Below the pieces are notes generated by a model. That model saw only the letters and a list, made by a program, of their open reading frames with translations, was not told the DNA's origin and ran no database searches. The translations under genes and the position numbers were made by a program. A DNA stretch of 64,000 nt from HGM11525 sp036307445 (lineage in GTDB: Bacteria; Bacillota; Clostridia; UBA1381). The stretch spans positions 1 to 64,000 of the forward strand of contig JAXJXP010000007.1 in assembly GCA_036307445.1 (NCBI GenBank), given 5' to 3'. This document shows positions 16,083-23,818 of this stretch, in pieces (within the stretch, counting starts at the first letter, position 1; each line of letters starts with the position of its first letter).

Positions 16083-16790
16083 TTATTCGTTGTCGTTGTG
16101 CATTCTGTAACCGACTCCAAGTTCATTGGATATGTACTTGTTTTCGCCGGGCTTCAGGTTAAGCTTTTTGCGGATGTTTGCCATATTTACCTGTAGCTTT
16201 TTGGTACTGCCGGAATCGGAATAACCCCATATTTCACGGATTATAGCAGAATATGTAAGAACCTTGCCAAAATGTTCAGAAAGATATGCCATTATATTAA
16301 ACTCTGTTTGGGTAAGCTTTATTTCCGCTTTCTCAAAAAACACCTTTCTTGAATCATAGTCAATTATAAGAGGGCCTGTTTCGAATCTGCCGCCGTGCAG
16401 GAGACCGTAATCAGAGCTCCTGCGGCTTGTTCTTAAAATACATCTAATTCGGGCCATAAGCTCTGCAGAGCCGAAAGGCTTGATAACATAGTCGTTTGCT
16501 CCCATATCAAGAGCCATGACCTTGTCTCGTTCGCTTGTTCTGGCTGAAAGCACAATCACAGGGGCGGAGGATGTGGTGCGAATTTCTTTCAAAAATTCTG
16601 TTCCGTCAAGGTCGGGAAGTCCCAAATCGAGAATAATTAAATCGGGGATATGCGAGGCGAAGAGCATCAGCCCCTCTTTAACTGAGGATGCGTTAAGCAC
16701 CTGATAATTATTTGCTTCAAGAAGTGCCGAGACGAATCTTGTTATGTTCGCATCATCTTCTATTATAAGTATTTTGTATTTATTATTCAT
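16083..16790 (-). CDS. KdpE-like OmpR-family response regulator
   Basis: The protein has an N-terminal receiver domain with acidic pocket E11-D12-D13, phosphoacceptor D55 (LILDLGLPD) and lysine in the VIKPFG motif, then a winged-helix DNA-binding domain (KLTQTEFNIMAYL). It is most like KdpE, which controls potassium uptake genes. The start at 16790 is preferred because GGAGGGA lies upstream, overlapping the kinase stop region; the kinase gene runs into it by eight bases. No kdpFABC or ktr genes are in the window, so the target is unknown. Confidence 0.88.
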   Translation of the reverse strand: MNNKYKILIIEDDANITRFVSALLEANNYQVLNASSVKEGLMLFASHIPDLIILDLGLPDLDGTEFLKEIRTTSSAPVIVLSARTSERDKVMALDMGANDYVIKPFGSAELMARIRCILRTSRRSSDYGLLHGGRFETGPLIIDYDSRKVFFEKAEIKLTQTEFNIMAYLSEHFGKVLTYSAIIREIWGYSDSGSTKKLQVNMANIRKKLNLKPGENKYISNELGVGYRMHNDNE

Positions 16791-17844
16791 ACATTCCCTC
16801 CTGCATATCAAGTGAAAATTTAAAAATCATTCCGCCTGATTTTGCTTCCTGTGCATTTATTTCGCCGCCGTGAGCCTTTATGATTGCAGAGCATACAGAA
16901 AGTCCGATGCCCATACAACGTTTTTTGTTGTCTTGTGGGATTGCTTCTGACGAATAACAGCCGGAAAATATATCTTTAAGCTTGCGTTTTTCTATGCCGC
17001 AGCCGTCATCTTCGACCTCGAATATGACCTTTTGCTCATCGGTATATATGTTAAGCTTAAGGGCTGTCATACCTTTTGCGTGTTCTACTGCGTTGCCGAG
17101 TAGATTTATCAAAACCTGCTCGATTAGAATTGCATCGGCAAGGATAATTATAAAGTCATCGGGCATAGATAACTCAACCGCTTGCTCGGGATAGTTTTTT
17201 CGAAACTTAGTAAGAACTGTGTCAACAAGCTCTTCAAGCACTACCTCGGATTTTATAAGCTCAAGGTTGTTGCTGTCTATTTTGGTAACGGATAAGAGGT
17301 TTTCAACCATTCTTATAAGCCACTGCGAATCCTCGGATATACCTACTAAAATGTCGGTCTTCATTTCATCGGAAAGAGTGTCGTAGTTATCGATTATAGT
17401 GGAGCTTGCACCGTAAATTGCCGTGAGTGGTGTTCTTAAATCGTGGGAAATAGCTCTTAGGAGGTCGGCACGCATTTTTTCACGTTCTGCGGTTATTCGT
17501 GCATTTTCGTTTTGCTTTAATTTGGTGGTAAGTGTACTTGTTACAAAGGTTACAAAGCCCATAATTACAGCGGATACTATGTTTGCGGGCATTGTAAAAT
17601 CGAATGCAAAAAACGGGAATGTAAAGGCAAAATTTACCGCAAGAATACAAAACGGTACGGAAATGAGCCCGTATACGTAGCCTTCCGTTGTAAGAGCAAT
17701 AAGAAATACTGCCAGAACAAAGAATAGCGGTATAATAGTATCGTCATATATGTTATGTATGACAAGACTCGTAAAGAAGGTTGCGATAAGGATAACTGCA
17801 GTAACTAAAATATCTCTTAGAATTTGTTTTCTTTTTGACTTCAA
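16783..17844 (-). CDS. KdpD-like sensor histidine kinase (C-terminal half type)
   Basis: This kinase has four closely spaced membrane spans (about residues 10-105) like the DUF4118 region of KdpD. A dimerisation domain with the H box AISHDLRTPLTAIYG follows, then an ATPase domain with VEDDGCGI and MGIGLSVC motifs. The large N-terminal KdpD and universal-stress-protein domains of full KdpD are absent, as in many Firmicutes short KdpD proteins. I take the TTG at 17844 as start because AGGAGGAGGTG lies six bases before it; the ATG at 17901 lacks such a site. Confidence 0.86.
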   Translation of the reverse strand: MKSKRKQILRDILVTAVILIATFFTSLVIHNIYDDTIIPLFFVLAVFLIALTTEGYVYGLISVPFCILAVNFAFTFPFFAFDFTMPANIVSAVIMGFVTFVTSTLTTKLKQNENARITAEREKMRADLLRAISHDLRTPLTAIYGASSTIIDNYDTLSDEMKTDILVGISEDSQWLIRMVENLLSVTKIDSNNLELIKSEVVLEELVDTVLTKFRKNYPEQAVELSMPDDFIIILADAILIEQVLINLLGNAVEHAKGMTALKLNIYTDEQKVIFEVEDDGCGIEKRKLKDIFSGCYSSEAIPQDNKKRCMGIGLSVCSAIIKAHGGEINAQEAKSGGMIFKFSLDMQEGMYE

Positions 17845-17872
17845 GCGTAGCACCTCCTCCTGTATTAACGGT

Positions 17873-17901
17873 ATTATATCAAAAAGCTTTATGAAAAACA
17901 A
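17873..17901 (-). promoter_or_regulatory. Promoter of the KdpDE-like operon
   Basis: On the minus strand TTGTTT and TATAAT are separated by 17 bases, about 29 bases before the TTG start. The -35 box is only a partial match. Confidence 0.55.
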
Positions 17902-17936
17902 TAGCTTTATTAAAAGGTGAAATATTTATATTCTGA

Positions 17937-17965
17937 TTGAAAAATATGGTATACCGTGTTATACT
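17937..17965 (+). promoter_or_regulatory. Promoter of the AllA-like gene
   Basis: TTGAAA and TATACT are separated by 17 bases, about 55 bases before the start codon. Confidence 0.6.
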
Positions 17966-18020
17966 GGTTATAAAGTCTTTATAAAAAATATATCTATAAA
18001 ACAGAGAAAGGTGAATATTT

Positions 18021-18512
18021 ATGAAAACGATTAAAGTACAGGAATTAACACACGAGGAATTTGCACCGTTCGGGCAGTTTTATGTAATGGACAAGCCGGA
18101 GGGCTATCCGCTTTGCGGAGAAATACATAAATTTTTCCCGGACAGAGTTATAGCTGACAGTAACCACAGAGTAGGATATTCTCCGATTGTTGTTAAAAAG
18201 CCTGAAAGAATGGTAATAAAACAGCAGGAATACCATACTACTACCTGGGAAATGATTCTTCCGCTTGACGATGATATGATATTGCATTGTGCTCCTGCGT
18301 CGGCAGGTGCGGTAGTAACCGATTATGCTAAGGCTTTTCTTGTGCCGAAACATACGCTTGTTAAAATGAATGCAGCAATCTGGCACTTAGCACCGTTGCC
18401 GGCAAATAACGACAGTCTTACTGCAATGATTATTCTTCCCGAATGTACATATGCAAATGACTGTACAGTAGTTGACCTTGCCCCTGATGAGCAGTTTGAA
18501 ATTATAAGATAA
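18021..18512 (+). CDS. Ureidoglycolate lyase (AllA)-like cupin
   Basis: The 163-residue protein matches the AllA fold. It begins with an EEFAPFGQF motif, has a central HTTTWEMILPLDDD strand pair and a CAPAS element, and ends with the AFLVPKHTLVKMNAAIWHLAPLP stretch typical of the family. AllA releases glyoxylate and urea from ureidoglycolate in allantoin breakdown. No other allantoin gene is nearby, so the actual substrate may differ. AGAAAGGTG precedes the ATG. It stands alone. Confidence 0.62.
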   Translation: MKTIKVQELTHEEFAPFGQFYVMDKPEGYPLCGEIHKFFPDRVIADSNHRVGYSPIVVKKPERMVIKQQEYHTTTWEMILPLDDDMILHCAPASAGAVVTDYAKAFLVPKHTLVKMNAAIWHLAPLPANNDSLTAMIILPECTYANDCTVVDLAPDEQFEIIR

Positions 18513-18679
18513 ACTCCTAAGCGAATTTAATAAATTTCTACGAAATGATAAATCTTATAAAGGAGATTGACACAAAACGTTTTGTGCATTGTAAGTCTGT
18601 TATTGATTGATAAATTATTGAAGAAAAGTCGATAAGACTTGACCTTGGGCCTAAAAAGCATTGGCTGTGCTTAAAGTAA
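18513..18679. other. Intergenic stretch with a 16-base palindrome
   Basis: Between the AllA-like gene and the shared terminator I see no convincing gene. The palindrome CACAAAACGTTTTGTG (18571-18586) directly follows a TTGACA (18567-18572), but no matching -10 box lies at the right distance. It could be an operator or a small hairpin. Confidence 0.4.
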
Positions 18680-18709
18680 AAAGGGTGAACGAAATTTCGT
18701 TCACCCTTT
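18680..18709. terminator. Bidirectional terminator between the AllA-like gene and ndoA
   Basis: This is a perfect 15+15 base palindrome built on AAAGGGTGAACGAAA and its complement. On the minus strand it runs into TTTTT; on the plus strand it is followed by TTTGTTTC. A near-identical core occurs in the hairpin at 55081. Confidence 0.82.
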
Positions 18710-18747
18710 GTTTCATTAATAAACGAAGCTCTGATATGTAATATCTA

Positions 18748-19107
18748 TCAAAAGCTTCCCAAACCAAAGCTTATACCCAGAGCATCGTTAACCTGTTGCA
18801 TCAGCGGGCTATCAAGGTGTGCAATACGTTCTCTGAGTCTTTTTTTGTCGATTGTTCTGACTTGCTCCAACAGTATTACAGAATCGCGGTAAAGACCATA
18901 CTCTGATGCCGGCAATTCGATGTGAGTGGGCATCTTCGCTTTGTTAATCTGCGACGTAATAGCCGCTGCGATAACTGTTGGGCTGTATTTATTCCCGACG
19001 TCGTTCTGGACTATGAGCACCGGACGTACACCACCCTGCTCACTGCCAACAACGGGACTTAAGTCGGCGTAATAAATATCTCCTCTTTTTACAATCACTT
19101 CATTCAC
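18748..19107 (-). CDS. ndoA: mRNA interferase EndoA (MazF/PemK family toxin)
   Basis: This is a sequence-specific endoribonuclease of the MazF/PemK family. The start VKRGDIYYADLSPVVGSEQGGVRP and the SPTVIAAAITSQ motif are characteristic and the length of 119 is normal. It overlaps the preceding antitoxin-like gene by eight bases, which implies coupled translation. The order alr - antitoxin - toxin is the same as in Bacillus, which supports the identity. Confidence 0.94.
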   Translation of the reverse strand: MNEVIVKRGDIYYADLSPVVGSEQGGVRPVLIVQNDVGNKYSPTVIAAAITSQINKAKMPTHIELPASEYGLYRDSVILLEQVRTIDKKRLRERIAHLDSPLMQQVNDALGISFGLGSF

Positions 19108-19303
19108 ACTCCGTCAGTTTTTGCTCTCCTGCCGTCAGCGCATCATTATCAGATGTAATCGACTCCTCTGCAAGAAAACTGTTAAGAGCCGCCATTTGCC
19201 TGTAGCCACGTACGAGGCAGACTCTCTTTCTCAATGACTGGAGCCGCTTTTTGCTGATTTTGCAATGCAGTGCGCTGCGTTTTAGCTGTAACAAAGCAAC
19301 CAA
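19100..19303 (-). CDS. Short EndoAI-like antitoxin
   Basis: This 67-residue frame lies where the EndoAI (MazE-type) antitoxin gene is found in Firmicutes. Its C-terminal half (RGYRQMAALNSFLAEES, ending KLTECE) resembles the toxin-binding tail of EndoAI (RRGY-x-EMA-x-IN). Known EndoAI proteins have about 90 residues, with a ribbon-helix-helix strand (VSLP-like) at the N-terminus. Here that strand is not recognisable and the start is a TTG behind a run of six G residues. It is either a divergent short antitoxin or one that lost its DNA-binding part. Confidence 0.6.
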   Translation of the reverse strand: MVALLQLKRSALHCKISKKRLQSLRKRVCLVRGYRQMAALNSFLAEESITSDNDALTAGEQKLTECE

Positions 19304-19321
19304 GCCCCCCGTTTGATTATT

Positions 19322-20488
19322 TCATAAAAGCTCGTCAATATAATTTCGAGCGGAAATTGTTTTTTCTCCCTCAATATAAACTCTCGGGATACGCTTTGAA
19401 ACCAGACAGACTACTTCGTAATTGATTGTATCGGACCATTTAGCTATATCATCTGCTGTAATTTTTTCCGCTGCGAAGAGTGTTACTTCATCACCTGCAT
19501 TGATATTATTGACATTTGTAACGTCAATCATACATTGGTCCATACAAATTCTTCCTATAATTTTCGCCTCTGTTCCGTCATTTAACAAAATTTTGCCATT
19601 TTTAGCAATATTTCGAGTGTATCCGTCTGCATAACCAACTGGCACGGTTGCGATTTTTGTAATGCCCTCGGTTATGTAATCCTTGCCATAGCTAACACCC
19701 CAGCCTGCCTGCTTTTCCTTGACCATTGTTATGCGTGATTTTAATGACATAACAGGGATTAAAGGCATCTTTGACTTGTCAACGGCATCTGACGGGTAAA
19801 GTCCATACAAAACAATACCTGCACGAACCATATCAAGATGTGTTTCGGGGTATGATATTATAGCGGCAGAATTGGCTATGTGTCGAATGGGAATGGATAT
19901 TCCTTCTGCTTCAAGACGGTCGCAGAACTTCAAAAACACGTCCAGCTGACGCATTGTGTAGCTGCTGTCCGCCTCGTCTGAGGTTGAAAAATGGGAAAAT
20001 ATCCCCTCTATTTCTATATTATCAAGCTTAGAAATTTCTTTTATTTCCTTTGTTGCCAAATCATCATTTTCACCGGCTACAAAACCTATCCTGCTCATAC
20101 CTGTATCAAGCTTTATGTGTATTTTTGCGGTTTTGTTCAGATTTTTTGCAGCATCGGAGAGAGCTTTTGCCGACTGATATGAAAAACAGGCGGCAATAAT
20201 ATCATTATTCACTAACTCCTCAGCCTCAAATAGCTCGGTTGCGCCTAAAATAAGTATCGGCACATCAAAGCCTGCACGTCTTAGCTGCTTGGCTTCAGCA
20301 AGGCAGGCAACGGCTAAACGGTCTGCTCCGTTTTCAAGCAAAACTTTTGAAACCTCGCATACGCCGTGTCCGTAGGCGTCTGCCTTTACTACGGCTGTTA
20401 TCATTGCAGTGTCTTTAGTTGTGTTGCGTATTGAACGCATATTAAACGCCAAGGCGTCAAGATTGATTTCTGCCCATGTTCTGTTCAA
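19322..20488 (-). CDS. alr: Alanine racemase
   Basis: Alr interconverts L- and D-alanine using pyridoxal phosphate and supplies D-alanine for peptidoglycan. The cofactor lysine is K35 in VVKADAYGHG, and the second catalytic residue is the tyrosine in GWGVSYGKD. The length of 388 residues is normal. The start is TTG at 20488, with GAGAGGAA about 11 bases upstream, slightly far. It follows nnr by 39 bases. Confidence 0.95.
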   Translation of the reverse strand: MNRTWAEINLDALAFNMRSIRNTTKDTAMITAVVKADAYGHGVCEVSKVLLENGADRLAVACLAEAKQLRRAGFDVPILILGATELFEAEELVNNDIIAACFSYQSAKALSDAAKNLNKTAKIHIKLDTGMSRIGFVAGENDDLATKEIKEISKLDNIEIEGIFSHFSTSDEADSSYTMRQLDVFLKFCDRLEAEGISIPIRHIANSAAIISYPETHLDMVRAGIVLYGLYPSDAVDKSKMPLIPVMSLKSRITMVKEKQAGWGVSYGKDYITEGITKIATVPVGYADGYTRNIAKNGKILLNDGTEAKIIGRICMDQCMIDVTNVNNINAGDEVTLFAAEKITADDIAKWSDTINYEVVCLVSKRIPRVYIEGEKTISARNYIDELL

Positions 20489-20527
20489 TGTAGTGTCAAT
20501 TCCTCTCTTATTATAGCATATCTCAGT

Positions 20528-22087
20528 TTAATTTTCCACAGGTAATATATGGGGTAGAGCGTTTATGATATCCCCTGCACACATAGCATCTTTTCCGAGC
20601 TTTTCAGCCGCAAAATCACCTGCCAAGCCGTGCAGATATACTGCGCTTACTGCTGCGTCATACGGCAGCATACCCCTTGCGACAAGCACTGTTACTATGC
20701 CTGACAGCACATCGCCGCTTCCTGCACCTGCCATACCGGAGTTGCCGGTTGTATTAACGCTGCTATCTCCGTCAGGTGCTGTTATTATAGTATGATGACC
20801 TTTAAGAATTAGTGTTATTCCGTTTTTTGAAGAGTAGTCTGATGCGATGGAAAATCTGTCCTTTTCCACATCTTCTGCACTATTTCCGGTGAGGTAGCCC
20901 ATTTCGTGCGAATGAGGTGTCATAATAATCTCAGCGCGGCATTTTTGCAGTAGCTCGGGAAGCTTTGATACAGCATATAAGCCGTCCGCATCAATAACTG
21001 TCGGAACGGTCAAAAGTGGAAGAAAACCCGCTGTAAATTCTACCAAGCCATCACTTCTGCCAAGTCCGGGCCCAAACAAAACTGCATCACAAACATTAGC
21101 ACGTCTTGCCAAACGTTCGGCAGCACTTTTTGAAATTCGCCCGCCGTCTTCGGGAAGGGGGATTGTCATTACTTCGTCTATCTTTTCCTGAATAATGTTG
21201 TTTATTGAAGTGGGTACGGCGGCGGTTATCAAACCCGCTCCGCATCTTAAAGCTGCTTTTGCAGACATTGCCACGGCTCCTGCCATTCCGACAGAGCCGC
21301 CTATTATCATAATCTTACCGTAATCGCCCTTGTGGGAATTGTCCTTTCTTTTCGGGTATACATTTTTTACACCCTCGTATGTAGAAAGGAAGCATCTTCC
21401 GCCGTTAGTATCGGTTATAAATTGAGGAATTGAAATGTCTTTTAAAATTATTTCGCCTGTATAATCGGCAGCAGGGTAGAGGAACAGTCCTCTTTTATAT
21501 GCGGCAAAGGTTACGGTAACGTCGGCCTTTACAGCATCACCTCTTACATCGCCGTTGTCGGAATTTATTCCGGAGGGAACATCTATCGAAATTACAAATT
21601 TTGAATACTCATTTATTGCCTCAATGGCATATGCAGCCATACCATGTGGTGCGCCTGATATTCCTGTGCCTAAGATTGCGTCAATAACACAGTCGGCACT
21701 TTTAATAAAGCCTTTTAAATACTCGATATTATCAAGTTCAATTATGGTAACACCCAAAGAACGTATAATACGGTAATTGGCAAGGGCATCGCCTTCAAAG
21801 GCAGAGCCTGAGGTCAGATATACTACAACCTCTGCACCTTTGTTAAAAAGGTGGCGGGCTATTGCAAAGCCATCGCCACCGTTATTTCCCTTGCCGCAAA
21901 ATACAGCAAAGCTTGTATTTTTAATATCAAAACGGTCATCAATAACACCTACGCAAGAGAGCGCAGCATTCTCCATAAGAACCAAGCCGTCTATACCGAC
22001 AGCTTCCATAGACATTCTGTCAAGAGTCCGCATTTCAGCAGCGGTGCAAATATGCGGTGCACCGATATTAACCGACTTGCGTTCCAT
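20528..22087 (-). CDS. nnr: Bifunctional NAD(P)H-hydrate epimerase / ADP-dependent dehydratase
   Basis: This enzyme repairs damaged NAD(P)HX. The N-terminal YjeF domain (about residues 1-215) is the epimerase, with the GKGNNGGDGF motif. The C-terminal ribokinase-like domain (about 230-519) is the dehydratase, with GGSVGMAGA, the MTPHSHE motif and the catalytic GAGSGDVLSG loop. It lies between acpS and alr, as in many Firmicutes. AGGGGTGG precedes the ATG. Confidence 0.95.
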   Translation of the reverse strand: MERKSVNIGAPHICTAAEMRTLDRMSMEAVGIDGLVLMENAALSCVGVIDDRFDIKNTSFAVFCGKGNNGGDGFAIARHLFNKGAEVVVYLTSGSAFEGDALANYRIIRSLGVTIIELDNIEYLKGFIKSADCVIDAILGTGISGAPHGMAAYAIEAINEYSKFVISIDVPSGINSDNGDVRGDAVKADVTVTFAAYKRGLFLYPAADYTGEIILKDISIPQFITDTNGGRCFLSTYEGVKNVYPKRKDNSHKGDYGKIMIIGGSVGMAGAVAMSAKAALRCGAGLITAAVPTSINNIIQEKIDEVMTIPLPEDGGRISKSAAERLARRANVCDAVLFGPGLGRSDGLVEFTAGFLPLLTVPTVIDADGLYAVSKLPELLQKCRAEIIMTPHSHEMGYLTGNSAEDVEKDRFSIASDYSSKNGITLILKGHHTIITAPDGDSSVNTTGNSGMAGAGSGDVLSGIVTVLVARGMLPYDAAVSAVYLHGLAGDFAAEKLGKDAMCAGDIINALPHILPVEN

Positions 22088-22105
22088 ATTACCACCCCTT
22101 ATATT

Positions 22106-22474
22106 TTAAAAAGAGTCCAACACTGCATAAGCCATTGCCATATTTTCAGAATGCGACATACTTATGCTCACTTTCCCCGCAAGGTTGTCTGCTATTTTTG
22201 CAGCACCGCCCGATAAATTAACATAAGGTTTGCCGTTTTCCTGATGCAGTATTTCAATATCCGTAAGAGAAAACCCTGAAATACCTGTGCCGAGTGCTTT
22301 TGAGACCGCCTCTTTTGCGGCAAATCCTGCAGCTATTGACTCGGCGCGGTTATGTTTGGATTTAAAATACTCAATTTCCCTGTCGGTAAAGCAATGGGTA
22401 AGAAAATTTTCCTTCTTCATTGCCTTTTCGATACGGCTGATTTCAATTATATCACAGCCGACTCCCAATATCAT
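22106..22474 (-). CDS. acpS: Holo-[acyl-carrier-protein] synthase
   Basis: AcpS transfers the 4'-phosphopantetheine arm of CoA to acyl carrier protein. The two motifs GVGCDIIEISRIEKA and the FAAKEAVSKALGTG stretch that bind magnesium and CoA are present; 122 residues is typical. Its ATG overlaps the stop of the upstream membrane protein gene, so the two are translationally coupled. Confidence 0.96.
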   Translation of the reverse strand: MILGVGCDIIEISRIEKAMKKENFLTHCFTDREIEYFKSKHNRAESIAAGFAAKEAVSKALGTGISGFSLTDIEILHQENGKPYVNLSGGAAKIADNLAGKVSISMSHSENMAMAYAVLDSF

Positions 22475-22995
22475 AAGTCTCCCTCTTTTACATTAACAAA
22501 ACGCATATTAGCTTTCTTTATGCTATCAAGCATACGCTTGCTGGGCTGGAAGATAACACGCATCTGCTGTGTGTCGTCTGAGTAATCTACAAAGTAAACA
22601 TTGTCTGCATTTATGTCGCCGGCAAAGTTTTTAACTGTTTTCTTGCCGGGGTTATTGTAGACACTAGCAAAGGTCGGGTCAGACACGCTTGCGCAAAGCT
22701 CTATCTGCTTAAAGTCAAGTGAGCAAACTCTCTTTCTGCGGCTTTTTGCAACAATTCTGTCGATGTCAAGCTCGCTGTTGGTAAGAATGTATTCATATTC
22801 AATACTGCGTCCTTTGATAAGCTGTACCGCACCCCACCAGCAACCAAAAATAAGCAATAACACGATGCTTGCAAACTGTGAAAACATCATCAGTATGTAT
22901 GTTAAAACAAGTGCTGTTCCTGCAATTGCAAATATCAAAAAATAGTCAAGTATGTCCTTTTTCTTAGCAACGAGGTGCTCGCAAAAAACGTCCAT
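22471..22995 (-). CDS. Conserved membrane protein, possibly DUF6106
   Basis: The 174-residue protein has two adjacent hydrophobic segments at about residues 18-38 and 42-60, then a soluble domain with the conserved-looking stretch YEYILTNSELDIDRIVAKSRRKR and a Phe/Val-rich end. I believe it belongs to the clostridial DUF6106 group, but this is from memory. The layout is like the membrane protein downstream of purA. It is sandwiched between rdgB and acpS and overlaps acpS by four bases. Function unknown. Confidence 0.7.
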   Translation of the reverse strand: MDVFCEHLVAKKKDILDYFLIFAIAGTALVLTYILMMFSQFASIVLLLIFGCWWGAVQLIKGRSIEYEYILTNSELDIDRIVAKSRRKRVCSLDFKQIELCASVSDPTFASVYNNPGKKTVKNFAGDINADNVYFVDYSDDTQQMRVIFQPSKRMLDSIKKANMRFVNVKEGDL

Positions 22996-23024
22996 TTCAA
23001 ATTCCCTTTCGCAAATTAAATTAT

Positions 23025-23606
23025 TTATTCTGTTTTTAATAGTTCAAACAACTCTTGTAGTGCTCTTGCTCTGTGGCTCACCTTGTTTTTCTCCTCGTCG
23101 GTTGCTTCGCCAAAGGTTTTGCCAAGCTCCGTACAGAAAAATACAGGGTCATAGCCAAATCCGCCACCGCCGAAGGGCTCAGTTGTAATTCTGCCCGTAA
23201 CACGTCCGCTCGTACAAAGCTCACGTCCGTCGGGGAAGATGAGAACTATTGCCGATTCAAAATAAGCATCTCTTTTAATTTCTCCTGCTAAATTATTAAG
23301 GAGCTTTTGTGTGTTTTGAGAGTCGGTTGCGTGTTCGCCTGAGTATCTTGCTGAAAAAACTCCCGGTGCGCCGTCTAAAGCCTCTACACAAAGCCCTGAA
23401 TCATCGGCAAGAACTGCATCGTTGCAAAGAAGAGAAACCGCCTCTGCCTTTATTCTTGCGTTCTCGGCAAAGGTGGTACCCGATTCAATAATCTCCACGT
23501 CAATGCCGGCATCAGCCTGAGAAATAACCTCAATTCCAAGCTCGCCTAAAATTTCGGCAATCTCACGTATCTTTCCCTTGTTCTTAGTTGCTGCAATTAT
23601 TCGCAT
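23025..23606 (-). CDS. rdgB: XTP/dITP diphosphatase (non-canonical purine NTPase)
   Basis: This enzyme hydrolyses XTP, ITP and dITP to the monophosphates, keeping deaminated purines out of nucleic acids. The N-terminal ATKNKGKIREI motif, the ADDSGLCVEALDG motif and the terminal SHRARAL motif are present; 193 residues is normal. GGAAGG is the ribosome binding site. It is the first gene of the minus-strand run down to ndoA. Confidence 0.95.
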   Translation of the reverse strand: MRIIAATKNKGKIREIAEILGELGIEVISQADAGIDVEIIESGTTFAENARIKAEAVSLLCNDAVLADDSGLCVEALDGAPGVFSARYSGEHATDSQNTQKLLNNLAGEIKRDAYFESAIVLIFPDGRELCTSGRVTGRITTEPFGGGGFGYDPVFFCTELGKTFGEATDEEKNKVSHRARALQELFELLKTE

Positions 23607-23661
23607 ATATTATACCTTCCTTATAATGCTTTTTTAAATAGAGCATACCAAATCACAATAT

Positions 23662-23690
23662 ATTTTACTATATTATGCGAAACTTTGCAA
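23662..23690 (-). promoter_or_regulatory. Promoter of the rdgB-to-ndoA operon
   Basis: On the minus strand TTGCAA and TAAAAT are separated by 17 bases, about 56 bases before rdgB. Confidence 0.55.
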
Positions 23691-23740
23691 CTATTTAAAT
23701 GAAGATTTTATTTTTTATTCATATTTTTTAGTTAATTTGG

Positions 23741-23769
23741 TTGACAAAATAAGGGAAAGATAGTACAAT
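23741..23769 (+). promoter_or_regulatory. Promoter of the P-type ATPase gene
   Basis: TTGACA and TACAAT are separated by 17 bases. The predicted transcription start falls at the edge of the operator described next. Confidence 0.75.
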
Positions 23770-23776
23770 AAACATA

Positions 23777-23790
23777 TGAACGATTGTTCA
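23777..23790 (+). promoter_or_regulatory. ArsR/SmtB-type operator
   Basis: TGAAC-GATT-GTTCA is the imperfect palindrome typical of ArsR/SmtB/CadC family metal sensors (ATATGAAC with its partner half is extended on one side). It lies at the predicted start of transcription, so a bound repressor would block the ATPase gene. No ArsR-family gene is in the window, so the sensor would have to be encoded elsewhere. Confidence 0.7.
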
Positions 23791-23818
23791 AATGTTTAAA
23801 TAAACGGAGGTATATATT

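Noticed and set aside
18024..18037. TGAAAACGATTAAA as a CcpA catabolite-response site
   Set aside because: It begins like a cre site, but the second half does not match, and it lies in the first codons of the gene.
18567..18635. Possible 22-codon gene starting with TTG after AAAGGAG
   Set aside because: The spacing from the ribosome binding site is only a few bases, the start is a TTG, and the palindrome inside suggests another origin.
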